Shown here piece by piece: positions 32,363 through 44,506 of a stretch of DNA of 64,000 nt. Where the stretch lies: contig JAGPXD010000004.1 in the NCBI GenBank assembly GCA_020746995.1, forward strand, positions 3,968,001-4,032,000. The letters run 5' to 3'. Source of the DNA: Plectosphaerella cucumerina (taxonomy: Eukaryota > Ascomycota > Sordariomycetes > Glomerellales > Plectosphaerellaceae). A program made the position numbers and the translations under genes. Each line of letters opens with the position of its first letter. Within the stretch, counting starts at the first letter, position 1. Under the pieces are notes generated by a model that saw only the letters and a list, made by a program, of their open reading frames with translations, was not told the DNA's origin and ran no database searches.

Positions 32363-33916
32363 GCGCTGTCCGGAATTATTCTTGACTTTCTCCCCTCCGC
32401 CCCACATCGTTGTTGGACGGGACGCTCGTCACGGTTGATGGTACTGAGGCTGGCTCAAAGCTATTATGGCTTTGTGGGTAACCCGAGGATGACACTGATT
32501 AGACAGGAGAAGATGCCTAGGGGGGCCCCTCTTCTGTAACCGAACGAGGTAAAAACCAGCCAGGCACGGCAGCGTTGTAATAAGTAAATACGTAGCGCCT
32601 CTTGCTTCTGCCTTTCTCCGTCCATGTGGTCTTTGCCTGAGCCTGTGTGTGTGACTCTGTTGATGAATCGGTGGTAGCGTCTGCTTGTGGGCTGGTGGAA
32701 AACTTTTCTTTTTCCCGCCTCCTACTTGTCTTCTCCTATCACTAACCTGCCTTCCTCTATCTCTAACTTATCTTCGCCCATCTCCTACTACAGAACGAAT
32801 AGACAACATCACGCATACCAAATACCCTGCCTTGACTGCCCTGGTATGGAAACACCCCTCCCCAACCCTGGTGAAGGTACAAACGACACCGCTGGCTAGA
32901 CATTTATCGAGGCTTTTCTCAAGAACTACATCGTACATCACGACATTCCATCATATTTTTATTCCACTAGATGTGACCCTCGCTGTAAAAGCAACGCCCA
33001 TATCCAGTTGGTCCATGAGACCAAGGCAAACGCCAACTGGGATGAGAAGTGTTGCCCTGCATTGCGTACCTTATAGACAAATAGCCGCCGTGACTACCTG
33101 CTTTCATAGGCCAGAAGTGTGTATTGATAGCCATGCGGTTTAGTCGTCCCGCATTCTAGGTCAAATTTCTTCACCAGCATTTGTCTTTGATTATGGTAAC
33201 ACCGGCGTCCCATGAAGCCGGGGTACCTCTAGTGACCAGGGGATAGCTCTTTAACTAGGTACGCCTGGGTCGTTGATCCCGACAATAGAGAAAATTTAAA
33301 GAGCTCCGAGGGTGCTAGAGGCAGACATGTCCAGACACAGTGACTGGTGAAATTCTCATGTCTCGGGACGTTCAGGGTGGTGGTCGTGGACTTGAGCTGT
33401 CCTGTAGATCCGAGGGCCGTGGAGAGACAGGCAGATTGATTTGTAGAGAAGCTCTGGGATAGTGATCAAGATTTCGAGCGGTCGGTTTCGACAACAGTCA
33501 AGGAACGAACTGACGGAGATTGTGGCTCCGTGATGAGTGATGCATGAGGGGAAAATGTCGAAGGGGAGGGGTGGTTTTGCCATCCCGGAAACGAAGATTT
33601 GCAATGTTTGATAAGGGACTGTACCTGCCCTCCTGCCCATTTCTGCTTCTGCTCAGAGGGCAGGAAGCAGGCTCCTTCCATGTGCCTGGCGGCCCAGATA
33701 GAACTCACGTGAGGGCGGCGAGTGCCTCTCCTTGAAATTGTATTTACTTGCCCAGGATTTATCGCTCTTCAACCTTCCCTGGCAGTCAATCTTTCCCACC
33801 CCTCTGAACAGCCTCACCGACATTGCACTTCAGCCATCCTTCCAACCTCCACCATCTAACACATCCTTATCTGTACTCCCATCCAGGTCCCTTAAACATC
33901 ACATTTCCACGGCTGA
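32363..33916. other. Intergenic region downstream of UGP1
   Basis: About 1.5 kb with UGP1 3' flank and AT-richer non-coding sequence. Short open frames only; no RNA gene seen. Confidence 0.4.
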
Positions 33917-34018
33917 CACTCTCCCGCCTTCCAGCGGCCTTTACAAGCACAAATACTGGCGACTCCCAAGCAGAACCTCGACAGTAACGACCTCGGTTAC
34001 AAACGATTCAAAGAGAGC

Positions 34019-34210
34019 ATGGAAGCAGACCCACTCACGGGTTGTGAGGCTCTGTTCGTCGCTGCTTACAAGGCTTACGGCAGCGAGGGTAACCTTCCTT
34101 CTGGCCTCAAGAACATCATCGTCGGTTTGGAGGCGCTCGGTCACGCTCATGATGAAATTTACCTGGGTGCTCGGCGGTGGCTGCATTGGGCTATGTGGAA
34201 GTCTCGGTGA
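34019..34210 (+). CDS. Possible small gene, hypothetical 63-residue product
   Basis: ATG at 34019, stop TGA at 34208-34210. The product contains TGCEALFVAAYKAYGSEGNL and GLKNIIVGLEALGHAHDEIY and resembles no family I know. Codon choice (GGT, CTC, AAG, AAC, ATC, GTC) is like the expressed genes nearby, unlike other short frames in the gaps. The frame is also open upstream to a TGA at 33914, reading DLGYKRFKES just before the ATG, and an acceptor-like TTCCAG at 33929-33934 follows a CTGAC branch-like motif. It could therefore be the 3' exon of a slightly longer gene, a remnant, or an upstream reading frame of APE2, whose start is 350 bp downstream. Confidence 0.35.
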   Translation: MEADPLTGCEALFVAAYKAYGSEGNLPSGLKNIIVGLEALGHAHDEIYLGARRWLHWAMWKSR

Positions 34211-34559
34211 AGGCGGCACATCCTCGTAGCAAAACAGCCTCAGTATAGTTCACCGGAGTGTTGGCCGCTGAGTATTTGCTGTCGCTGTCTGATGTGTCGC
34301 TGAGAGGTTGGTGAGGTCGTCGTCGAGCGGGTCCCCCAGGTAGCTCAGGTACTTCTGCGACCTGTGCTCTAGGACCCCTTCCGGCAGGGGTTGCAGTGGA
34401 AAACACGTGAAGCCTCAGGTATGTACCTGCCGTGGGCAGCCGATACCTACCGCAACAGTGGTAGCTGGCTGCATCAAAGGACCACCCACTTCCATCCCGC
34501 CAGTCCATCACCCCTCTTGCAGCCAGAGACCCCGCGCCCCTCCTCGCGCCCTCTCGGCC
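34211..34559. promoter_or_regulatory. Upstream region of APE2
   Basis: 349 bp with no coding frame supported; it must hold the APE2 core promoter and leader. Confidence 0.4.
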
Positions 34560-37500
34560 ATGTCGTTCATTCCTTCCCTTTCACTTCGCACCACACCACG
34601 CATTTTCAGCCGTGGCCCTTTCCTTCGCAACCGCATTCGATCGTAAGAAGCAATTGGCTTTCCTCATACCACCTGCTCTGCACCAGCTGACCGGAAAGTC
34701 TGCCAACAACCTCCTATAGCACCGGCAACCACATCCGACTCCTCTCCAGTGCAACACAAGGAGCTGTCCGGCCGCACCGCAGTTCTCGAATCCCAAACCC
34801 CAAACGCATCGACACCACGCGAGCCTGCTCATACCGACGAAACATGTGCCGCTACCACGAGTCGGAGGGGGGCGCGACGGTTACGGTTCAGCGTGAGCTG
34901 CTCCCTGCCAACGTCGTTCCTCGTCACTACGATGTGACGCTGGAGCCCAACTTCGAGACACTCAAGTTTGACGGTACTGTCAAGATTGACGTCGACATTG
35001 TCGAGGATTCTTCCAACAGCATCACCGTCCACACCCTGGAGCTTGACATCAAGCAGGCCAAGCTTGTCGTCTCGTCGTCTGATGCCAGCACCTCGACCCT
35101 TACCCCCACCGAAACCACCCCCGATCTGGAGAAGCAGACCACCACCTTCACCTTCAAAGATGCCCTTCCCAAGGGTGGCAAGGCTACTCTCGAGGTGGAA
35201 TTCGTCGGCGAGCTGAACGACAAGATGGCCGGCTTCTATCGGTCCTACTACAACAAGCCCGACGGAAGCAAGGGCATCATCGCCACAAGCCAGATGGAGG
35301 CAACAGATGCCCGCCGGGCATTCCCTTGCTTTGACGAGCCGAACCTCAAGGCCGAGTTCACCGTCACCCTCATCGCCGACAAGCACCTGACCTGCCTTTC
35401 CAACATGGACGTCGCTGCCGAGAAGGAGACGGCTTCCGGAAAGAAGGCCGTGTCGTTCAACAAGTCACCCCTCATGTCTACATACCTGATCGCCTTTATC
35501 GTTGGAGAGCTCAACTACATCGAGACCACGGCTTTCAGGGTGCCCATCCGGGTCTACGCGCCGCCCTCTGAAGACATTGAGAACGGTCGTTATGCGTTGG
35601 AGATTGCCGCCAAGGGTCTCGAGTTCTACGAGAAGGAGTTTGGTATCGAGTATCCCCTCCCTAAGCTCGACCAGGTCGCAATGCCCGACTTTGCTGCCGG
35701 AGCAATGGAAAACTGGGGTCTCATCACATACCGGACAGTCGAGGTGCTCTTCGATGCCAAGACGAGCGGCGCCGTGGTCAAGGAGCGTGTTTCTTCCGTC
35801 ATCCTTCACGAGCTGGCTCACCAGTGGTTCGGAAACCTTGTGACGATGAAGTTCTGGGAGGGCCTCTGGCTGAACGAGGGCTGGGCCGAGTTCGGCGCTC
35901 GCTACTCCCTGGACCACCTCTACCCTGAATGGAAGCTCAAGGAGTCCTTTGTTTCGGAGGACCTCCAATCGGCGCTCTCCCTTGATGGACTGAGGAGTAG
36001 CCACCCCATCGAGGTTCCCGTCAACAAGCCCGAGGAGATCAATCAGATCTTTGACGCCATCAGCTACTCCAAGGGTTCCTGCGTGGTGCATATGATTGCC
36101 GAGTACCTGGGAGAGGACGTCTTCATGGAGGGCGTACGCAAGTACCTCAGGCAGCACAAGTATGGCAACGCCACCACCGAGGACCTGTGGAAGGCCTTGA
36201 GCGAGACCAGTGGCAAGGATGTTGCCTCCATCATGGATAACTGGGTCAAGAAGACGGGCTACCCCGTCGTCAAGGTTCAAGAGGATGGCGACGACGTGCA
36301 CCTGGAGCAGCACCGTTTCCTGACTACGGGAGATGTCAAGTCGGAGGACGACGAGACGGTGTGGCCTGTCTTCCTCAAGTTCCGCACCGAGACGGGCGTG
36401 GATCGGGACTCGACTCTGACCGACCGGAAGGGCAGCTTCAAGCTTCCCGGGTCGTCCGAGTTCTTCAAGCTCAATGCCGACTCGTCTGGCTTCTACCGTA
36501 CGCAGTACTCCAGCGAGCGTCTGCAGAAGCTCGGAAAGGCCGCCGACAAGCTCACCGTTCGTGATCGCGTCGGACTGGTCGCCGACGCCTGTGCTCTCGC
36601 CACCTCGGGTTACCAGAAGACATCGTCGGCCCTGACGCTCTTCAAGGCGCTGGCCGAAGCAGGCGAGAGTGAGTTCCTGGTGTGGGACCAGATTCTGTCG
36701 CGCCTGGGATCCATCCGCATGGCCTGGATCCAGGACGAGGAGGTCGTCAAGGCTCTCCTCACCCTGCAGCGGGACATCACTGCCCCCATTGCCCACAAGC
36801 TGGGATGGGAGTTCACCGACAAGGACGGACACGGTATGGCTTCCCTCTTGCCTCTCGCAATGGTTTGACCCGACTAACAACTGCCCTCAGTCGAGCAACA
36901 GTTCAAGGCTCTGATGTTCAGCTCGGCTGGCATGGCCGGTGATGAGCAGGTCATTGCGGCGGCCAAGGAGATGTTCTCCAAGTTCGCTGCGGGTGACAGG
37001 AGCGCCATTCACCCCAACATTCGTGGTAGTGTCTTCTCGATGAACCTGAAATATGGTGGTCAAGAGGAGGTAAGTTATCTAGCCCGCGCTTCGGTGTACC
37101 GCTGGGTTTTCAGGTCTGACACGTGCACAGTACCAAACCGTTCTCGACTTCTCCCGGACAGCAGAGACGAGCGACCAGCGCAACTCGGCCCTGCGCACTC
37201 TCGGCCAGTCTCGGCAGATGATCCCGCAGACGCTTGAGCTGCTCCTCAGTGGAAAGATCCGGGACCAGGACATCTACCTGCCGATCGGGGGTCTTAGGAG
37301 CAGCCGCGAGGGTATCGAGGGTTTGTTCGGGTGGATGACGAGCAACTGGGACGCCATTTACAAGAAGTTCCCCAAGGAGAGCACCATGATTGGATCGATC
37401 GTGGCCTACTCGGTCGGCGGCCTGTCAACACAGAAGCAGCTGGATGCGGTGGAGCAATTCTTCGGCAACAAGAGCAAGGCCGGGTTCGACCGGTCGCTGG

Positions 37501-37586
37501 CACAAGCCACGGACTCGGTCCGGGCTCGGGTTACCTGGACGGAGCGGGACAACCAGGACCTTCGGCAGTGGCTGGGCATCGCCTAA
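34560..37586 (+). CDS. ape2: M1-family zinc aminopeptidase Ape2/Aap1
   Basis: Exons 34560-34642, 34720-36833, 36891-37069 and 37131-37586 (introns 77, 57 and 61 bp), 943 residues. The first about 69 residues are Arg/Ser-rich without acids at first (MSFIPSLSLRTTPRIFSRG), like a mitochondrial presequence. The catalytic domain carries the substrate motif GAMENWG (about 352-358), the zinc site HELAH (391-395) and the third ligand Glu in WLNEGWAEF (about 414). A C-terminal helical domain follows. Known family: yeast Ape2 and Aap1, leucine/arginine aminopeptidases of cytosol, periplasm and mitochondria. An internal Met at residue 70 (34844) begins just before the conserved region, so a cytosolic form could start there. 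Confidence 0.94.
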
Positions 37587-39447
37587 TGGGTATCCCCTGG
37601 GTCGGGGTAGGGGCAAGGCCATAACCTCGGGTCAAGAGCGGGCGACAGGGCCCTGGAGCTTGGAAGCTAGGGAGCAGGCCACGCCTCGGGAGTCTAGAGG
37701 GACGGAACCTGGAGATCATGGGGTAAGATCGTGTGCCGGGAAGAAGGTCACTGTCTCTCGGCCCTCGTGGGCGCCAATGAGATGTCCGGAATGCCTGGAC
37801 TTACATTGAAGCATCGGGAGAAACCGCGGGTGAGGCTCCAGAACCGACGTCCAGGTGAGATCCTCGGGCATGAATGTCAGGGGTGGAGGCACATTAGCGC
37901 CCGTTTCCTTCCCGCTGGGTAGGGAGACCTCGTCGTGTTTGACCCCGGCATTCCGTCACTGCCTGCAGCATGTTCGAGCCAGCCGTGGGGAGCTTGACGG
38001 GTGGTCAGTCGTGGGTGTGGAACCGAGCCACGATGGAGAGGCACATGTCTACAGCAAGGCTGCGACATGATTCTTGCCTTGCGACCTTTGCTCCGAATCA
38101 GAGAAGTGCGTGGTGCGCTCCGAACTCCGGTCCTTTTGTCGGCCTATCCCCCCGGACACCGGCCAGCAATAGAAATCTTGAGGCATTAAAAATTTTCAAC
38201 CCAGCCAGCTCCTGTATCGCAGTTTGTCTGGCCAGGAGGCAACACGCCCGCCGGCCCGCCCGCCCAGTGGACGCGGGCGATAAGTCAGCATGTTGTGAAA
38301 TGCCAAGCAAGGGTTGGTCGAGCAAGGCCAAGGCGTGTGTGGTGCCAGTGGGCTGACCGGGGGGCTCGACTGAGGTGATCGACTGCAGCGGGCATTGTAC
38401 CGGTACGCCCGCCTCGGATAGGTAATACCTGCAAGTAAGAGCAATGGCGGATGGGGTGGAGGTAGCGGTTCCAGCTGTAGATATGATCCCACAGAGAAGC
38501 GGTGGGCATGTTTCGGCCAATCTCAGGTGGTGCAACAAGGCCCTGAATCCATTCCATTTTATTATTAGGCACCATGCCGCGGTGTCGAGCACGGGCTTGG
38601 AGCTCCGGGTCGTGTTTCGTTGGTTTGGGGCCAAAGTGTCGCCTCAGAAACAACCTTGGGAAGGAAGAGAGGAGGGGTAGGTCGAGGTGTGGGCTTGGAA
38701 GTGCCCCTCGAAGTGGGGCAAAGAGGGGCAGCTACCTCACCTCAAGGTGCCTGCCCGTGCTGCATCGTAGCTGGAGGTGGGTGATACCAGACTGGTTGGT
38801 TGCCCCTCGCACCTACGCGGGTGTCTTGCTAGCTGGTGAAGCTTCTGGATAAAGAGGGTCTAGCAGGTACAGCTGGCGCAGGTGCTAGCTTGGAAGGCGA
38901 GGACCTCTCGACCCTCATTGCCTCAGCACCACGTCCCGCCTCACCAACTTTTCTCCCCTCCCGTTCCTCTCTCCCATCTCAAAACATTCCCAAAAGCACA
39001 TCGTGCCTTGAGCAATTGGTTCCCAATACCACCCCTTCACCACTCGCCCCTATCGAACAGGTCAGTCAATCCATTCATCAAAGCTCCCCGGCGTATGCCT
39101 GTGCTGTCCCGTCGTCACCGCGTCCCCCCACCATCCATCCTGTTCTACACATCCCGCCTCCTCTCAACGTGCCCCTCCCCCACCAGAAACCACGGACTGC
39201 CCGGTCACGGAGGTGTGCGGCATATTTCTTTTCTGCGATTTGCTGAGCGATTTGGGGGGGGAGCTCGCGGCAAATGTTATGACTCCTGCTGGGCCTGTCC
39301 TGTCGACTGGAGCCAATCTTATCCCATCACGCCCTGCTCGTCTCTTCCCTTTTTAATCCCTTCTTCCCCTTCTCCCTTCCGCCTCCGAAACTAACACACC
39401 ACGTCAGCCCATCTCCCTAATCAACCATCAACATCTACCAGAACAAG
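37587..39447. promoter_or_regulatory. Upstream region and leader of enolase
   Basis: 1,861 bp: APE2 3' flank, then non-coding sequence. From about 38920 the plus strand is CT-rich with few G, as in leaders of strongly expressed glycolytic genes; a TTTTTAAT box lies near 39350. A predicted leader intron covers 39061-39407. No gene seen. Confidence 0.5.
39061..39407 (+). other. Predicted 5'-UTR intron of enolase
   Basis: Donor AACAG|GTCAGT at 39061; branch CTAAC at 39391 with acceptor ACGTCAG ending at 39407; length 347 bp. An alternative reading is that the CT tract at about 39340-39385 is the core promoter and transcription starts just after it, leaving no leader intron. Confidence 0.4.
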
Positions 39448-41022
39448 ATGGCCATCCAGCGCGTTCACGCTCGCCAGGTCTACGACTCTCGCGGTAACCC
39501 CACCGTCGAGGTTGACGTCGTCACCGAGACTGGCCTTCACCGTGCCATCGTCCCCTCCGGCGCCTCTACCGGTATGCTCTCCTGCCCCGAAACGACGGCA
39601 CCGACAATTTTGCTGACGAATGCTCTCGGACAGGCCAGCACGAGGCTTGCGAGCTCCGCGATGGCGACTCGGCCAAGTGGGGTGGCAAGGGTGTCACCAA
39701 GGCCGTCGAGAACGTCAACTCGGTCATCGGCCCTGCCCTGATCAAGGAGAACATCGATATCAAGGACCAGACCAAGGTCGACGAGTTCCTCATCCAGCTC
39801 GATGGCACCGCCAACAAGACCAAGCTCGGCGCCAACGCCATCCTCGGCGTGAGCCTGGCTGTCGCCAAGGCCGCCTCTGCTGAGAAGGTACGGTGATCCC
39901 GCAAACCATCGCTGATCTCTCGACGAGACCAATTGCTGACCTCGCTCAGGGCGTCCCCCTCTACGCCCACATCTCCGACCTTGCCGGCACCAAGAAGCCC
40001 TACGTCCTTCCCGTTCCCTTCATGAACGTCCTCAACGGCGGGTAAGTCGCTCTTGCAATGCCGCCAGCCCGGTTGCGTTCGTCATTCTGTCAGATCCAAC
40101 TGACACAAATACAGCTCCCACGCCGGTGGTCGTCTCGCCTTCCAGGAGTTCATGATCGTTCCCTCGTAAGTTGTACCCCGCAACCCTCGAGACCTCTCGT
40201 GGCACCCCTTGCTGACAACACTGCAGCGCTGCCCCCTCCTTCTCCGAGGCCATGCGCCAGGGTGCTGAGGTGTACCAGAAGCTCAAGTCCCTCGCCAAGA
40301 AGAAGTACGGCCAGTCTGCCGGCAACGTCGGCGACGAGGGTGGTGTTGCCCCCGATATCCAGACCGCCGTTGAGGCCCTTGACCTCATCACCGACGCCAT
40401 CGAGCAGACGGGCTACACCGGCAAGATGAACATCGCCATGGACGTCGCCTCCAGCGAGTTCTACAAGGAGGACGTCAAGAAGTACGACCTCGACTTCAAG
40501 AACCCCGACAGCGACCCCTCCAAGTGGATCACCTACGAGGAGCTTGCCGCCCTCTACTCCGACCTCGCCAAGAAGTACCCCATCGTCTCCATCGAGGACC
40601 CCTTCGCCGAGGACGACTGGGAGGCGTGGAGCTACTTCTACAAGACCCAGGACATCCAGATCGTCGCCGACGACCTGACTGTCACCAACCCCATCCGCAT
40701 CAAGAAGGCCATCGAGCTCAAGGCCGCCAACGCCCTTCTCCTCAAGGTCAACCAGATCGGTACCCTGTCCGAGTCGATCCAGGCCGCCAAGGACTCCTAC
40801 GCCGACGGCTGGGGCGTCATGGTCTCCCACCGCTCCGGAGAGACCGAGGATGTCACCATTGCTGACATCGTCGTCGGCATCCGGTCCGGCCAGATCAAGA
40901 CTGGTGCCCCCGCTCGCTCCGAGCGTCTCGCCAAGCTCAACCAGATCCTCCGCATCGAGGAGGAGCTCGGCGACAAGGCCGTCTACGCCGGCACCAACTT
41001 CCGCACTGCTGTTACCCTGTAA
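39448..41022 (+). CDS. eno1: Enolase (2-phospho-D-glycerate hydratase)
   Basis: Exons 39448-39571, 39634-39887, 39950-40041, 40115-40165 and 40227-41022 (introns 62, 62, 73 and 61 bp), 438 residues, the standard length. The N-terminus RVHARQVYDSRGNPTVEVD, the loop SGASTGQHEACELRD spanning intron 1, the enolase signature LLLKVNQIGTLSES with catalytic Lys 347, and HRSGETED with His 375 are all present. Known reaction: 2-phosphoglycerate to phosphoenolpyruvate in cytosolic glycolysis, Mg-dependent. Codon bias is extreme (almost all C-ending), marking it as one of the most highly expressed genes here. Its leader may be spliced. Confidence 0.97.
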
Positions 41023-41798
41023 ATGGGCATGGAGCGGGACTCAGTGTACGTGTGTAGCGTGAAAAGGGGAAAGAAAGCTGATTAGACTGCCGTTCGGGAC
41101 GTCGAGGCCGACTCATGATGATGACAGAACATGATCCGGCAATGCCATAGGTAGCAGCAAGAATGACATGAACAAACTCAATTGAATGCTCCGTGTGTTG
41201 TTGTCGACTAATTTACCTGGCAGGGGCATCGTCCAGCCACTTCTACCAGCTCTCTCTGTTAGCTCCACCGCCACTTTGACCGTACAGTGCATGTTCTTAT
41301 CTGCTCACTGTTCGACGTCGTTCCCAGATGAAACCCGGGCAGCTGGCCAGCCAGCGTCAATGCGCCCTGGAAAATACCCAGGCATCTTGGCAGATGGCTC
41401 GTCACCATTGTCCTTGCTGCGCGGCTCATCACGACCTCCCTTGGTCCACGCGCCGCGGGATCTTTTAAGATCTGTGCCAGTTGCCATTGATTCCTCCAAC
41501 TCAGCACACTCAGCACACACTTTTGAAGCGTTTCTTTTCAGCATCGTGTGAGCTTTGGATACCTAGGCTAGAGACACGCCGCGCTTGCCCACCATCCTCA
41601 TCGTCACGACATTCTTCCTCGGTGAACGGGTCTACTTCAGCGGCCAAATATTCCAGCGTCCCACCGGCCTCAGACTTTCCGGCATAGCTCAGAACCCCCA
41701 CGACCCACTCCGCCCTCGTTCGCTTCCCCAACCTTTGCGAACTATCAAGACGAGATAGACTCTCAGGAGTAGGCGATCAGTCTCGCCCCAATCTCAAC
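41023..41798. other. Intergenic region enolase to YVC1
   Basis: 776 bp between tandem genes: enolase 3' flank, then promoter and leader of the channel gene. No gene seen. Confidence 0.4.
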
Positions 41799-44149
41799 AT
41801 GAGCGGGCGAAGCCGCACCCGGGCACGGGTGCAGCTGCCGACCGAAGACGAGAGGAGACCTCTACTAGGCCGCCGGCAAACTACAGACCCAATGTACAGC
41901 TGCACAACGAATCTCCACGGTCAACTACCCGTGTACACTAGCATCCACAGGATACGGAGGGATATCGAGTCCGTTGTTGAGGACTATCTCAGCCTCGAAC
42001 AGCTACGAGATATGAGGATCAACATTAGCGTCGTTCGCCCTCTGGTGGACATGCTCTATGACTCGGATGTGTCCATCGTCTACTGCCTCCTCGTCAACCG
42101 TGCCCAGTTCCTTCACGAGCAGTCTCATCTGAACAACCGCCACAACGTCAACTTCTCACGCGCAACGCTCTGCGAGCTGGTCGCAACGCGGATCCTGCGA
42201 CGGTACAGCGAAGACAATGATGGGCCGGGAGGGTTGCTGCTGCTAGCCAACATTCTGGTCGCCGGCTTTGAGCCTTTCCAAAACGCCCCCGACGCGGTGC
42301 GAGAGGAGGCCTCGGCGGCAACTGACTGGACTTACAACCGCACTCTGCCTGCGTTGGAGATTGCGATCTTGACGGAGAGCAAGTACTTCCTCAGCTCAAC
42401 GCCCTGCCAGAAAGTGTAAGCCCTCCAAGATCGACCATCGTTGTTTGCGACGCTGACAGAAAGGCAGCGTGGATGCAATCTACGAGGGGAGGATCACCTA
42501 CACGCCCTCGAGCTACATCGACATCATCCCGGACCATTACAAGCACAAGCCCATCTCTCTGTACAACCCTCGCGAAGGCCCAATGCTCAACCAGTACCGG
42601 CTCATGGTGCCACGTACGAGGAACATACTCGACGTCTTCTCCTTTGCCGTTCTTCTCGGCCTCTATCTCGGCGTGATGGCCGAGCGGAATCCGGGTCGCT
42701 TTGGCCCGCTTGAAGCATGCTTCTCGATCTACGCTTTCGGCTGGTCTCTCGATCAATTCGCCACGATCCTGGAACATGGCTGGTAAGTGATGTCCCTGAC
42801 TGACTGACGTTTCTCTCTGCCCAAATGCTGACAAGGCGGCGGTGAAGGCACGTCTACACGCAGAACCTGTGGTCGTTCCTTGACGTCACCTTCATCGGCA
42901 TCTACGTGATTTATGCCATTCTTCGGATTCACGGTGCACGGGTCGACGAGATAATCCCCAAGCAACAGGCCCTGGATGTCCTGGCCATGGGCGCGCCGGT
43001 CCTGGTGCCGCGCCTTGCCTTCAACCTCTTGTCGGACAACATTGTTTTCCTGTCGCTTCGGTCTATGATGGCAGACTTCTTCCTGCTTACCGTTCTGTCG
43101 GCATGGTGTTTTGCTGGCTTTCTGCTGTCGTTGCTCTGGCTTGGCGAAGGTGCCCATCCCGTGGTGTAAGTCTTGCTGCGGCCACTGCTTCAAGGATTGT
43201 ACTGATGGCTCTGCAGCGACATAAGCAAGTGGATGCTGTGGATTTGGTTTGGTCTCGATGGACACGGCATTGACATGTCGGTAAGTGTGCTTCAAGCTGC
43301 CCGTGGCTCGGCTGTTCTCCAGCGGCCATAGAACTAACTGGCTTGCAGGTCAACTTCCACTGGCTGCTTGGGCCAACACTCATGGTGGCTTTTGCGTTCC
43401 TCGGAAACACCCTCTTCCTGACCATCTTGGTGTCCATGCTGTCAAACACGTTCAGCAAGATCGTCTCCAACGCGACCGCAGAAATCGCATTCCGCCGTGC
43501 GGTGCTCACTCTCGAGGGAGTCAAGAGCGACGCCGTTTTCTCCTACCAACCTCCCTTCAATATTTTGGCCGTATTCCTCCTACTACCGCTCAAGTTCATC
43601 GTCAGCCCTCGCTGGTTCCACAAGATCCACGTCGCCAGCGTCAGGCTCGTCAACTTGCCCCTGCTGCTCCTCATAGCAATAGTGGAGCGACGTGTACTGT
43701 GGCCCGATGCGAACGCGAAGAGGGATGCGGCGGGCCGCTTCCATGACAGGGTGAAGCGCTGGTTTTGGGACAACTGGCGGATCACCGCCCACAGAGACAT
43801 CAGAGCGGTCTTTGACATGCCGCCTCCAGAGACCGCTGATATTGCGGTTGACGACGAGTTGACCCATCACCTGATCCGACGCCAGTTCACCAGGCAGAAC
43901 ACCAATGACACCTGGAGAAAGCCGTCGAGGCGGGATTCGATGTTCCCGGGTGTCACGCCTAGGTTCAGGGGTTCCTTCACGGGAAGTGAAGATATGCAGG
44001 ACGTCAACACCAGGCTTGATGCCGTGGAGGATTCGATGCAGCGAGTTGAGGATCTCCTGAGGCAGCTGTGCAACGAAAAGATGGAAAAGTCGGAGTCGGT
44101 TCCGGGCATGGGGGAGAGCAGCACACTGCATGACCCGTCCGACGACTAG
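41799..44149 (+). CDS. yvc1: Vacuolar TRP-type cation channel YVC1
   Basis: Exons 41799-42415, 42468-42782, 42848-43165, 43217-43280 and 43349-44149 (introns 52, 65, 51 and 68 bp), 704 residues, close to yeast Yvc1 (675). A cytosolic N-terminus of about 260 residues is followed by a TRP-like membrane domain with at least six hydrophobic segments, among them VFSFAVLLGLYLGVM, FLDVTFIGIYVIYAIL, ADFFLLTVLSAWCFAGFLLS and the last helix TLFLTILVSMLSNTFSKIV. The pore region IWFGLDGHGIDMS falls just before intron 4. Known role: mechanosensitive Ca-permeable channel of the vacuole that releases Ca into the cytosol on osmotic stress. The C-terminal tail is charged and includes a predicted coiled coil (NTRLDAVEDSMQRVEDLLRQ). 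Confidence 0.92.
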
Positions 44150-44506
44150 GAGACTGACTTTTCTGGTATTTTCTTCCAGCACGGGGTCTTACTGCCCCAG
44201 TCTGTTTCTCGTTGGCGACTACAGCCTCAGGCCTGAGGTTGTAGCTTTGCTTGTTTGCTTCGAAGCATAGAGCGATATGGAAAAATAGACGCACGTGATG
44301 CGAGACGGCCGTGAATTTGGGTACATTGTAGTGCCTGCCTGCCTGCCTGCCTTCCTACGTAGAATTTACAGGATCGTACTTGATCCATTGCCTATCTTCC
44401 TTCCTCACCTCCATTTGCTGCATCTGTCTTCGACAAAAACAAACAAACAAAGAAAAGCGAAACAACAAAAATCGCAGAACTTGGAAAGACACGGAAAAGC
44501 AGCACC
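44150..44506. other. Intergenic region with leader of the Cys-rich gene
   Basis: 357 bp. Contains five perfect GCCT copies (44333-44352) and an A-rich stretch with AAAC repeats just before the next start codon, typical of a fungal 5' UTR. Confidence 0.5.
44333..44352. repeat. GCCT tetranucleotide repeat, five copies
   Basis: Five perfect tandem copies of GCCT, in the upstream region of the small Cys-rich gene. Confidence 0.85.

Noticed and set aside
35465..36880. 471-codon minus-strand frame across APE2
   Set aside because: Antisense shadow of the M1 aminopeptidase, no recognisable domain.
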